In this document: positions 1-5,750 of the stretch, piece after piece
Layout of the letters: each line of letters opens with the position of its first letter
Position numbering within the stretch: position 1 is the first letter of the stretch
Source: Candidatus Berkelbacteria bacterium CG_4_9_14_3_um_filter_39_23
GTDB lineage: Bacteria; Patescibacteriota; UBA1384; GWA2-35-9; CG2-30-39-44
Assembly: GCA_002789815.1 (NCBI GenBank)
Contig: PFTZ01000072.1
Span: 1-7,522, forward strand
Reading direction: 5' to 3'
DNA: 7,522 bases
Notes under the pieces: generated by a model
Databases searched by the model: none
Seen by the model: the letters and a program-made list of their open reading frames with translations, nothing else
Told to the model about the DNA's origin: nothing
Translations under genes and position numbers: made by a program

Positions 1-7
1 ATTGCAT
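1..7 (-). CDS. 5' end of a divergent gene running off the left edge
   Basis: On the minus strand an ATG lies at 7-5, followed by a CAA codon, before the window ends. A full Shine-Dalgarno AAGGAGG lies at 20-14 with a 6-nt spacer, the best ribosome binding site in the window, so a real start is likely. Only two codons are visible, so the product cannot be named. The gene is divergent from uvrC. Confidence 0.5.
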
Positions 8-13
8 TTCTTG

Positions 14-20
14 CCTCCTT
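14..20 (-). promoter_or_regulatory. Strong Shine-Dalgarno for the divergent minus-strand gene
   Basis: The minus strand reads AAGGAGG at 20-14, then a 6-nt spacer, then ATG at 7-5. This motif and spacing are the basis for calling a coding start at the left edge. Confidence 0.55.
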
Positions 21-40
21 GTCAATTTGCACTTTCATAT

Positions 41-69
41 TTGAATACAACATAAATTTACTTTATTAT
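41..69 (+). promoter_or_regulatory. Possible sigma70-type promoter of uvrC, perhaps leaderless
   Basis: TTGAAT at 41-46 and TATTAT at 64-69 are separated by 17 nt. Transcription would begin about 7 nt after the -10 box, almost at the uvrC ATG (77), implying a leaderless or nearly leaderless mRNA. The only Shine-Dalgarno-like sequence is AAGG at 70-73, which sits too close to the ATG. On the minus strand the same bases contain TATAAT (70-65), which could be the -10 of the divergent gene, but with no good -35 (AATTTA at the expected place). Confidence 0.35.
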
Positions 70-76
70 AAGGCAA

Positions 77-1462
77 ATGTCAATAGCTAAATTAAAAAAA
101 CAAATCGAGCAACTGCCAGCTATTCCTGGCGTCTATTATTTTTATAATTCCAGCGGAGAGGTTTTGTATATCGGCAAAGCAACGAATTTAAAATCGCGCG
201 TAAAAAGTTATTTTCAAAAATCGGGAACGCGGCTGATTGAGCAAATGATTTTTGAAGTGGCAGAAATTAAAACTAAATCTACTGGTAGCGCGCTGGAAGC
301 GTTTTTTTTGGAATCAGCTGAAATCAGGCGACTTCAGCCAAAGTACAATATCCTGTCAAAAGACGACAAGTCTAAATTTATAGTATTTATTACTAACGAA
401 GCGGTGCCTAGGATAATACTAGCAAGAGAAAAAGATTTGATCGGTAATTCAAATCCCAAGCGTCAAATTTCAAAATTACAATTAAAAATCAAAAATAAAG
501 AATCCGACGGGGCAAGCTCCTCGGTATTCTTTGTTACGCCAAAGGTAATGGCTCCATCCTCGGAGCAAGCTCCGAGGTATTCGCCGTCTTGTAATAAATT
601 ATTAAAGGGAATTTATTTTGGTCCGTTTGCCAGCTCTGGCGAACTTAAAATCGCGCTTAAATTACTCAGGAAAATTTTCCCGTTTTGTGATCAGCCATTT
701 GGAGGCAAGCCCTGTTTTTATTCTTATATCGGACTTTGCCCGGGGATTTGCGCTGGCAAAATTTCGCTATCAGAATATAAAAAAAATTTCAGGCGGATTA
801 AATTTTTTTTACAAGGCAGGGTAGGAGAGCTGAAGAAGAAAATTGCAATTGAGATGAGGCGCTTAGCCAAAGCGCAAAAATTTGAGGAAGCGGAAATTTG
901 CAAAAAACAATTATTTGCTCTTTCGCATATTCAAGATATTGCTCTCACTTTTTCTTGCGATCGCATAAAAATTAACAATAATAATTTTGTGGTGGAAGCA
1001 TTTGATATTTCAAATTTAGGCGAGCAATTTACCGTTGGTAGCCGAGTGATTTTCATCAATGGACAAAGAGCGTTTGAGCATTATCGGAAATTTAAAATTA
1101 AAAATTTATACCCTAATTTGACAGCCCGTTGGGTTGACAACAATATCGGTGATTTAGCGATGATGCGCGAAATGCTCGAGCGGCGAAAAAAACATATTGA
1201 ATGGATCAAACCAAATTTGATAGTGATTGATGGCGGAAAAGCTCATCTGAATTTAGCCCAGAAAATATTTGGCAAAGAAATTCCGATCGTGGCAATTGCT
1301 AAAGGACCGCGCCGAAAAAAGAATGAATTTTTTGGAGATAAAATTTCTAAAGAAATTCAGCGCGTTGCAATCCATAGCCGCGACGAGGCGCACCGTTTTG
1401 CGATTAAATATCACAGACAGCTGAAAAATAAAGGATGTTTTGGGGCGGGCTCTTTATTATGA
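77..1462 (+). CDS. uvrC: UvrC-type excinuclease subunit, short form lacking HhH domain
   Basis: Nucleotide excision repair nuclease that, in the known family, joins UvrB on damaged DNA and cuts both sides of the lesion. The N-terminal GIY-YIG domain (about 11-94) shows GVYYF at 18-22, LYIGKA at 30-35, R41, E79 and N91. Four cysteines (204, 213, 221, 225) match the UvrC iron-sulfur cluster pattern. A UVR-like UvrB-contact helix lies near 262-288 (AKAQKFEEAEICKKQL). The RNase H-like 5' nuclease follows, with FDIS (D310), DGGKAHLN (D385) and RDEAHRFAIKYHR (H439). The protein is 461 aa against roughly 600 for typical UvrC: it stops about 15 residues after the RDEAHRFA motif, so the tandem HhH DNA-binding domain is absent. 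About 55 residues (122-176) between the GIY-YIG and cysteine regions look like an in-frame repeat insertion. The ATG at 77 has the GIY-YIG domain at the normal distance. The stop overlaps the next ATG. Confidence 0.9.
   Translation: MSIAKLKKQIEQLPAIPGVYYFYNSSGEVLYIGKATNLKSRVKSYFQKSGTRLIEQMIFEVAEIKTKSTGSALEAFFLESAEIRRLQPKYNILSKDDKSKFIVFITNEAVPRIILAREKDLIGNSNPKRQISKLQLKIKNKESDGASSSVFFVTPKVMAPSSEQAPRYSPSCNKLLKGIYFGPFASSGELKIALKLLRKIFPFCDQPFGGKPCFYSYIGLCPGICAGKISLSEYKKNFRRIKFFLQGRVGELKKKIAIEMRRLAKAQKFEEAEICKKQLFALSHIQDIALTFSCDRIKINNNNFVVEAFDISNLGEQFTVGSRVIFINGQRAFEHYRKFKIKNLYPNLTARWVDNNIGDLAMMREMLERRKKHIEWIKPNLIVIDGGKAHLNLAQKIFGKEIPIVAIAKGPRRKKNEFFGDKISKEIQRVAIHSRDEAHRFAIKYHRQLKNKGCFGAGSLL
440..604 (+). 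repeat. Hairpin-rich repeat insertion translated inside uvrC
   Basis: Between PRIILAREKDL and IYFGPF, motifs usually separated by only a few residues in UvrC, lie about 55 extra codons. The DNA begins with a low-complexity A-rich stretch (about 450-495) of a style I recognise from dispersed repeats of this group. Two related hairpins follow. The first spans 500-529: GAATCCGA pairs with TCGGTATTC with one bulge, with a GGGGC/GCTCC inner stem. The second spans 558-577: a perfect 9-bp stem CCTCGGAGC/GCTCCGAGG around AA. Both share the core GCAAGCTCC and end in GGTATTC. The reading frame is kept, so the product should carry a basic, disordered loop. Confidence 0.6.
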
Positions 1463-2274
1463 AAATTTTTTCAAAACAAATATTGGTTTTTGTCTCGCTT
1501 GGTTTTATTGTTTTTTTAATAATTTTGTTAAACCAGCAACCATTACCATCAAAAGAAGTGGGGGAGAGTCGGGAGAAAAAACCAGAAAATAATCTAGAAA
1601 AAATTCAGACTAAATCCCCTGCCCAGTCCCCTGTTTTAGAAGTAGCTAAAAAGTCAGCGGAAAAAATTCTGCCAGATAATTTTTTGATAAAAAATGTGCC
1701 ATTCATTTCTCAAGCGCCAAAGAAAATTTGGGATGATCTGCACAGGGAAGCTTGCGAGGAAGCCACGCTTATAATCGCAAAAAATTATTTAGATAACAAC
1801 CGAGCCAGCGAAATCAACGCCCAAGCAGGCGATAAAGAAATTAAAAAAATGGTGGCGTGGCAAGAGGAAAACTGGGGCGGGCACTTTGATTTATCGCTGA
1901 AAAAAGTTAAAGAAATGGCAGAAAAAATTTATGGCATTAAATCAGAAGTTGCGGATATTGAGAATTCAGATGATATTAAAAAAATAGTTAGCGCAGGAAA
2001 ACTTGTTATTGCGCCGACTGCTGGGCGGGAGTTGAAAAATCCTTATTTTCAAAATCCGGGACCAATTTATCATATGGTAGTAATTTTCGGATACGATAAA
2101 AATAATTTCATCACTCACGATGTAGGCACCCGTCGTGGCGCAAATTATCAGTACGACCAAAAAATTTTGTTAAACGCGATTCATAATCTGCCCCGAGAAA
2201 TTGTAATCAAAGAGGAATTACTAGCCAATTCAAAGTTAATTTTTTCTGGTAAAAAAAGTGTTTTGGTTTTTTGA
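1459..2274 (+). CDS. Membrane-anchored C39-like cysteine peptidase family protein
   Basis: A 271-aa protein with a single N-terminal hydrophobic segment (about 8-25, LVFVSLGFIVFLIILL) after a KIFSK basic start. It is therefore probably a signal anchor with the rest outside the membrane. A Glu/Lys/Pro/Ser-rich linker (about 28-75) leads to a papain-like C39_2-type domain. This has VPFISQAP at 80-87, the candidate catalytic Cys in REACEEAT (C99), the His in YHMVVIFGYD (H205) and an Asp in THDVGT (D221). The usual ACGPT-type context of the Cys is replaced by ACEEA, so the peptidase call is by fold pattern and the substrate is unknown. I chose ATG 1459 because it overlaps the uvrC stop (ATGA) and starts directly before the anchor. 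ATG 1435 is in frame but adds only eight residues and has its Shine-Dalgarno abutting it. Probably cotranscribed with uvrC. Confidence 0.7.
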   Translation: MKIFSKQILVFVSLGFIVFLIILLNQQPLPSKEVGESREKKPENNLEKIQTKSPAQSPVLEVAKKSAEKILPDNFLIKNVPFISQAPKKIWDDLHREACEEATLIIAKNYLDNNRASEINAQAGDKEIKKMVAWQEENWGGHFDLSLKKVKEMAEKIYGIKSEVADIENSDDIKKIVSAGKLVIAPTAGRELKNPYFQNPGPIYHMVVIFGYDKNNFITHDVGTRRGANYQYDQKILLNAIHNLPREIVIKEELLANSKLIFSGKKSVLVF

Positions 2275-2278
2275 TTTT

Positions 2279-2310
2279 GTGAGAAATCTGGATTTTGATT
2301 TCTGACACCC
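2279..2310 (+). terminator. Weak hairpin after the C39-like gene
   Basis: AGAAATC (2282-2288) pairs with GATTTCT (2297-2303) around an 8-nt loop, and GTG/CAC may extend the stem across a small bulge. It lies between the stop at 2274 and the next promoter at 2315. There is no clean U-run directly after it, so it is a weak terminator candidate. Confidence 0.3.
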
Positions 2311-2314
2311 TTGT

Positions 2315-2343
2315 TTGACAATTTTCGTTTTGTATATTATAAT
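2315..2343 (+). promoter_or_regulatory. Consensus sigma70 promoter upstream of rny
   Basis: A perfect TTGACA (2315-2320) and a perfect TATAAT (2338-2343) are separated by exactly 17 nt. Transcription would start near 2350, giving a leader of about 88 nt before the rny ATG at 2438. This is the best promoter in the window and shows that rny begins its own transcription unit. Confidence 0.75.
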
Positions 2344-2422
2344 AATAACAGATTTAAATATAATTATCGGCATAAAATGAATTTAATTGTATTACAACTT
2401 GATTATTTCTGTGAAATGCCTT

Positions 2423-2437
2423 GGAAAGGATGCGAAA
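2423..2437 (+). promoter_or_regulatory. Ribosome binding site deciding the rny start
   Basis: GGAAAGGA at 2423-2430 is followed by a 7-nt spacer and ATG 2438. This favours 2438 over the in-frame upstream ATG at 2387, which would add 17 residues before the membrane anchor. CCTT (2419-2422) could pair with AAGG (2426-2429) and partly cover the site, but a 4-bp stem is weak. Confidence 0.6.
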
Positions 2438-3937
2438 ATGGAATTGTATCTTTGGATTATTCTTTCAGCCGTGGCTGGAGTTGGGGCTGGAAGCGTGGGC
2501 GGAAATGTAGTCAGAAAACGATGGATTAACCAAAAAGAGGAGAAAATTCTTACTCATCAAAAGGAAATCATCTTGAAAGCCAAAGATGAAGCTTTTGAAA
2601 TAAAAGAAAAAGTCAAACAAGAGGAAGAAAAAAAACGCCAGGCGCTCGATAAAATTGAAACGCAACTGCGCGAGCGAGAAACAATGGTTGACAGAAGGGT
2701 GGAGTCGGTTGACAGCGAACGGAAAGATATTGAAAAGAATAAAACAGAAATTCGGCAAGTGAGGCGGGATATTGAGGAGATTCGCCAAAAGCATTTTGAT
2801 ACTTTGCAAAAAATCGCTGGAATGAAAAAAGAAGAAGCCAGGAAACAGCTATTTGAGCAAGTTGAAAAAGATTATCAGCAGGATATTGTAGAAAAAATTA
2901 AAAGTTATAAAAAAATTTTACAAGAAGACCAAGATAAAGAAGCGCGCAAGATTTTATCTCGCGCTATCGAGCGAATCAGTAGCGAATTTTCCGCTGAGCA
3001 TACTTCGTACACTGTAACTTTACCTACTGACGAGATGAAAGGGCGGATTATCGGAAAAGAAGGGCGCAATGTGCAGGCGTTTGAAAAATTGACCGGGGTT
3101 GATGTAGTGATTGACGATACGCCCGATGCTGTATCGGTTTCGTCTTTTGATCCGGTTCGTCGGTATATTGGCAAATTAACTTTGGAAAAATTAGTGGAGG
3201 ACGGACGGATTCAGCCGTCTCGGATTGAGGAGGTTTTTCAAAAGGTAACGGAAAATGTGGGCAAGGAAATCAAGGAAGCAGGCGAGCAAGCAGCTTACGA
3301 AGCAGGTGTACCCGGGCTTCAACCTGATTTGGTTAAATTGCTCGGTAGATTGAAATTTCGTACTTCTTACGGGCAAAATCAATTAAAGCATAGTATGGAA
3401 GTTTCAACCATTGCTGGAATTTTGGCGCAGGAGCTAGGCGCTGATGTAAATATCGCTAAAAAAGCCGGGCTACTCCACGACATTGGTAAAGCGGTTGACC
3501 ATGAAGTTGAAGGCGCGCATCATCATATTTCAATGGACATTGCTAAAAAATATGGCTTGTCTGAAATTGTAGTGAACGCGATCGGCGCGCATCATGATGA
3601 CATTGAGCCAAAAACAGTTGAGGCGATTTTGGTTCGCTCGGCTGACGCGATTTCAGGCGCGCGACCAGGCGCTAGGCGCGAATCGGTTGAGTCATATATT
3701 AAACGACTAACCGAGCTGGAAAATGTCGCCAATGGTTTTAGGGGAGTGGAAAAATCTTACGCCATTCAAGCCGGGCGCGAGATTAGAATTTTGGTTAGAC
3801 CAGAAGAAATAGACGATTTAGAATCTTTAAAGTTGGCGCGAGATATCGCAAAAAAAATTGAGGCTGATATGCAGTATCCGGGCACGATTAAAGTTAATGT
3901 TATCCGCGAGACGAGGGCAGTGGAATACGCGAAGTAA
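2438..3937 (+). CDS. rny: Ribonuclease Y (endoribonuclease, KH-HD)
   Basis: Membrane-tethered endoribonuclease that starts decay and processing of mRNA in bacteria using this pathway. The 499-aa product has the full family layout and near-usual length (about 520). There is an N-terminal membrane helix (about 4-25, glycine-rich). A long charged coiled coil follows (about 30-185). A KH domain carries GRIIGKEGRN (202-211). The HD phosphohydrolase domain has H318 in QLKHSMEVS, the HD pair in LLHDIGK (H347, D348), HHH at 361-363, HH at 385-386 and D403 in SADAISGARPGARR. The conserved C-terminal part runs from ESYIKRL to the end. All expected metal ligands are present. It has its own consensus promoter and a good Shine-Dalgarno. 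Its usual partner ymdB lies downstream, separated by the GxxExxY gene. The stop codon is part of the first copy of the flanking repeat. Confidence 0.95.
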   Translation: MELYLWIILSAVAGVGAGSVGGNVVRKRWINQKEEKILTHQKEIILKAKDEAFEIKEKVKQEEEKKRQALDKIETQLRERETMVDRRVESVDSERKDIEKNKTEIRQVRRDIEEIRQKHFDTLQKIAGMKKEEARKQLFEQVEKDYQQDIVEKIKSYKKILQEDQDKEARKILSRAIERISSEFSAEHTSYTVTLPTDEMKGRIIGKEGRNVQAFEKLTGVDVVIDDTPDAVSVSSFDPVRRYIGKLTLEKLVEDGRIQPSRIEEVFQKVTENVGKEIKEAGEQAAYEAGVPGLQPDLVKLLGRLKFRTSYGQNQLKHSMEVSTIAGILAQELGADVNIAKKAGLLHDIGKAVDHEVEGAHHHISMDIAKKYGLSEIVVNAIGAHHDDIEPKTVEAILVRSADAISGARPGARRESVESYIKRLTELENVANGFRGVEKSYAIQAGREIRILVRPEEIDDLESLKLARDIAKKIEADMQYPGTIKVNVIRETRAVEYAK

Positions 3938-3976
3938 TACACAGATACGCAAATAGCGCAGATTACACAGACGCAA
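3936..3976 (+). repeat. Repeat copy A, upstream edge of the GxxExxY cassette
   Basis: A degenerate short-period repeat (units like TACACAGA, TACGCAAA, GCGCAGAT) that begins on the last bases of the rny stop codon. Its first 28 bases match the reverse complement of copy B (4405 downwards) at 23 of 28 positions. Its 20-base core 3944-3963 matches copy C (5195-5214) at 17 of 20. Confidence 0.65.
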
Positions 3977-3987
3977 TAAAAGCTCAA

Positions 3988-4356
3988 ATGCACAATATCA
4001 ACAAACTAAGTTTTCGTCTGATAGGCTTAATATATCTAGTTTATAATCGCCTGCAATATGGACATAAAGAAAAAATTTATCAGCAAGCGTTTGAACAATT
4101 ATTACTCAAGGAAAAAAATTGTTATTATAAAGAATTATATTGTCCAATTAAATTTGAGGAAAAAGTTGTCGGAAGGTATTATCTTGATTTTTTAATTGAT
4201 AAAAAGATAGTAGTTGAGTTAAAGGTTGCGGATGATATTTATCCCAAGCACATCAAGCAAGTATTAAATTATTTAAAAGCGCGGTCAATAAAGCTTGGAT
4301 TAATATTTGCCGTCTCGAAAGATAGTGTTAAAATAAAAAGATTAATCAATACATAA
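3988..4356 (+). CDS. GxxExxY family protein (PD-(D/E)xK-like nuclease fold)
   Basis: A 122-aa protein with the family signature GHKEKIY at 25-31 (G-x-x-E-x-x-Y). A nuclease-like core follows: GRYYLDFLID (D67), then VVELK (E77, K79), a D...ExK arrangement. The last part, YLKARSIKLGLIFAVS...IKRLI (95-120), is also typical. Length fits the family (about 120-130 aa). The biochemical role is not established; the D/ExK pattern suggests DNA cleavage or binding, which is inference. The start at 3988 gives the normal distance to the motif, but no Shine-Dalgarno is seen. The gene lies between rny and ymdB, a pair usually adjacent, and is bracketed by inverted repeat copies A and B, so it looks like an inserted cassette. 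Confidence 0.8.
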   Translation: MHNINKLSFRLIGLIYLVYNRLQYGHKEKIYQQAFEQLLLKEKNCYYKELYCPIKFEEKVVGRYYLDFLIDKKIVVELKVADDIYPKHIKQVLNYLKARSIKLGLIFAVSKDSVKIKRLINT

Positions 4357-4360
4357 ATTT

Positions 4361-4405
4361 TTGTGAAGATTTGCGTTATCTGTGAAATTTGTGTATCGGT
4401 GTATT
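4361..4405 (-). repeat. Repeat copy B, inverted, downstream edge of the GxxExxY cassette
   Basis: Read on the minus strand it gives AATACACCGATACAC and onward, the inverted counterpart of copy A. Its core (4397-4378) matches copy C at 19 of 20 bases. It fills the gap between the GxxExxY stop and the ymdB ATG, so ymdB has no Shine-Dalgarno of its own. Confidence 0.65.
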
Positions 4406-4408
4406 ATT

Positions 4409-5188
4409 ATGAAAATTATATTTTTAGGTGATATTGTGGGGAAAACTGGGCGCGAGGCGGTGAAAAAGGTCTTGCCAAAGTTAAAGAAAAAATTTAAGCC
4501 AGATATTGTGATTGCCAATTGCGAAAACATATCTCACGGATCAGGCGCAAGCAATAAAACTTTGGACGAGATGAAAGATGCGGGGATAAATTATTTTACC
4601 GCTGGCAATCATATTTTTAAAGGCGTAAAAAATGGATCGATTTGGGAGCGAGACGATTTGGTTCGACCGCTTAACTATCCGAGCGACTCGCGCGTGCCCG
4701 GGGTTGGATTTTTGAAAATGAAAATTTTAGGCGAGGAGATTTTGCTGGTAAGCTTGCAGGGGCTGGTTTTTATGCCGGAGTATATTGAAAGCCCGTTTCG
4801 AATTTTTAAGGAATTTTTAAGCGAGCATAAAAATAAATTGGTGGTGGTTGATTTTCACGGCGAAGCTACCAGTGAAAAAATTACTTTTGGCTTGGCGTTT
4901 GACGGTAAAGCCAGTGCGGTGTTCGGAACTCATACGCATATTCAAACCGCTGATGAAAGGATTTTGCCCGGTGGCACAGCATATATTACTGACGCAGGAA
5001 TGTGTGGCTCGCAAAATAGCTCAATCGGTATCGATTTCCAAGAAATTATCAAGCATTTTGAAACAGGGCTCAAATTCAAAACCGAACCAGGCGAATTTCC
5101 AGCCATAGTTTGTGGCGTTTTGGTTGATATTGACTTTTCACACAGGAAAGCTAAAAAAATTACCAGAATATTTGAGGTGGTGAAATAG
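4409..5188 (+). CDS. ymdB: YmdB-type metallophosphoesterase (TIGR00282 family)
   Basis: Cytoplasmic dinuclear-metal phosphodiesterase; the Bacillus subtilis member hydrolyses 2',3'-cyclic nucleotides and affects biofilm and motility decisions. The 259-aa product matches the family's length. Every metal and catalytic residue I know from YmdB appears in register: D8 (FLGDIVG), E39 and N40 (ANCEN), N67 and H68 (AGNHIF), H150 (DFHGEAT), H175 and H177 (GTHTHIQTAD). The C-terminal TDAGMCGSQNSSIG (194-207) is also typical. I chose ATG 4409 because MKIIFLGDIVG is the standard start; the in-frame ATG at 4382 would add residues encoded by repeat copy B. No Shine-Dalgarno is visible. The neighbouring rny is the classical partner, so both probably serve RNA metabolism. 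Confidence 0.92.
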   Translation: MKIIFLGDIVGKTGREAVKKVLPKLKKKFKPDIVIANCENISHGSGASNKTLDEMKDAGINYFTAGNHIFKGVKNGSIWERDDLVRPLNYPSDSRVPGVGFLKMKILGEEILLVSLQGLVFMPEYIESPFRIFKEFLSEHKNKLVVVDFHGEATSEKITFGLAFDGKASAVFGTHTHIQTADERILPGGTAYITDAGMCGSQNSSIGIDFQEIIKHFETGLKFKTEPGEFPAIVCGVLVDIDFSHRKAKKITRIFEVVK

Positions 5189-5228
5189 CATACAGATACA
5201 CAAATTTCGCAGATAATATAGATTTTTC
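5189..5228 (+). repeat. Repeat copy C, directly after the ymdB stop
   Basis: Starts on the base after the ymdB TAG and has the same orientation as copy A. Core 5195-5214 matches copy B at 19 of 20 and copy A at 17 of 20 bases. No second gene accompanies it. It contains GATAAT (5212-5217), which might act as a -10 for the tRNA, though no convincing -35 is present. Confidence 0.6.
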
Positions 5229-5248
5229 AAAAACCAAAATTTTCATTG

Positions 5249-5323
5249 CGGGGTGTAGCGCAGTGGTAGCGCGCATCGTTCGGGACGATGAGGTCGTGAG
5301 TTCGAATCTCGCCACCCCGACCA
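5249..5323 (+). tRNA. tRNA-Pro(CGG) with encoded CCA
   Basis: A complete cloverleaf. The acceptor is CGGGGTG (5249-5255) with CACCCCG (5313-5319). The D arm is GCGC/GCGC (5258-5261, 5269-5272) around AGTGGTA. The anticodon stem is CATCG/CGATG (5274-5278, 5286-5290) with loop TTCGGGA. The anticodon CGG at 5281-5283 reads CCG (Pro). The variable loop is AGGTC. The T arm is GTGAG/CTCGC around TTCGAAT. Discriminator A5320 and CCA at 5321-5323 are genomically encoded. The last five bases (GACCA) are also the start of a long inverted repeat. Confidence 0.97.
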
Positions 5324-5426
5324 ATCAAGACATTTCAAAAATTGAGGGACATTTGGTTGCTCGCTCGCCCTCCAACGAGATTTGCCGATAAACTTAACAA
5401 TTTGATTTGAAATGTCTTGATTGGTC
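5319..5426. repeat. 21-bp perfect inverted repeat starting inside the tRNA 3' end
   Basis: The arm at 5319-5339 (GACCAATCAAGACATTTC, then AAA) is the exact reverse complement of the arm at 5406-5426. The 66-nt spacer can extend the pairing (AATTG with CAATT across a 3-nt bulge) and contains a smaller GAGGG/CCCTC stem (5344-5348, 5368-5372). The first five bases are the 3' end of the mature tRNA including CCA. No U-run follows, so it is not a standard terminator. It could be a MITE-like element or an integration footprint. Confidence 0.8.
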
Positions 5427-5720
5427 AAACTTACTCGACGATGTGCGAACCTATTTTGAACGAAACTCCGACTGATTGCCGCGCTTTGCGCGGCAGAAAC
5501 CGAACGCTCGGGCGGGCAAAAAGGAAGGGGGTTGGGGAAGGAATCCGTTCAACTACGCTCAGGACAAGTTTTTTGCCTGCCCTTGTTTTTGCCACTTCTT
5601 TTTTCGCCACCGCAATTTCGTATTTCGCTTTGCGAAATACGCCGCCCAGAAGGAAGTTGTGTTTACCCCGCCCACCCGTGCGCGCACAACAAGTTTTTAC
5701 TCCCTTTTATAATGTAGCAT
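5427..5720. repeat. Noncoding cluster of dispersed hairpin repeats
   Basis: No credible gene is seen here. The stretch holds a perfect 8-bp hairpin TGCCGCGC-TTT-GCGCGGCA (5477-5495). A longer inverted repeat follows: GGGCGGGCAAAAA (5510-5522) against TTTTTTGCCTGCCC (5569-5582) with one mismatch. Between its arms lies TCCGTTCAACTACGCTCAGG (from 5544), a form of the widespread CTGAGCG-type dispersed repeat. A perfect 10-bp hairpin CGTATTTCGC-TTT-GCGAAATACG lies at 5619-5641, and a GTTGTG/CACAAC pair at 5655-5660 and 5685-5690. Two hairpins share the CGC-TTT-GCG tip. Confidence 0.65.
5708..5713 (+). promoter_or_regulatory. Likely -10 box of the XRE operon
   Basis: TATAAT at 5708-5713 would start transcription near 5720, about 30 nt before the ATG at 5751. 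No good -35 is present at 16-18 nt upstream, as might be expected if an activator helps. No clear operator palindrome was found. Confidence 0.4.
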
Positions 5721-5750
5721 AATTGCTCGCCATAGTGGATAAATTCCTTT

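Noticed and set aside
1435..1458. Upstream ATG start for the C39-like gene
   Set aside because: The Shine-Dalgarno-like AAAGG directly abuts this ATG; the ATGA overlap start at 1459 fits better.
2387..2437. Upstream ATG start for rny
   Set aside because: It lacks a Shine-Dalgarno and adds 17 residues before the membrane helix; 2438 has GGAAAGGA at a good distance.
2905..3382. Minus-strand open frames within rny
   Set aside because: They are shadows of a well-supported KH-HD coding region and have no recognisable motifs.
3936..3976. Short-period repeat considered as a CRISPR array
   Set aside because: Units are about 8-10 nt, degenerate, with no spacers and no cas genes.
3766..3993. Minus-strand open frame opposite the end of rny
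   Set aside because: It is antisense to rny and to repeat copy A; its Cys/Val/Ile repetition reflects the DNA repeat.
5243..5428. Minus-strand 61-codon open frame across the tRNA
   Set aside because: Its SGWRDSNSRPHRPERCALPLRYTPQ-like end is the familiar antisense translation of a tRNA; the rest reads through the inverted repeat.
5417..5722. Three overlapping plus-strand open frames of 61-101 codons
   Set aside because: They translate dispersed repeats (STTLRTSF, FNYAQDKF and similar are known spurious products of the CTGAGCG-type repeat) and have no family signature.
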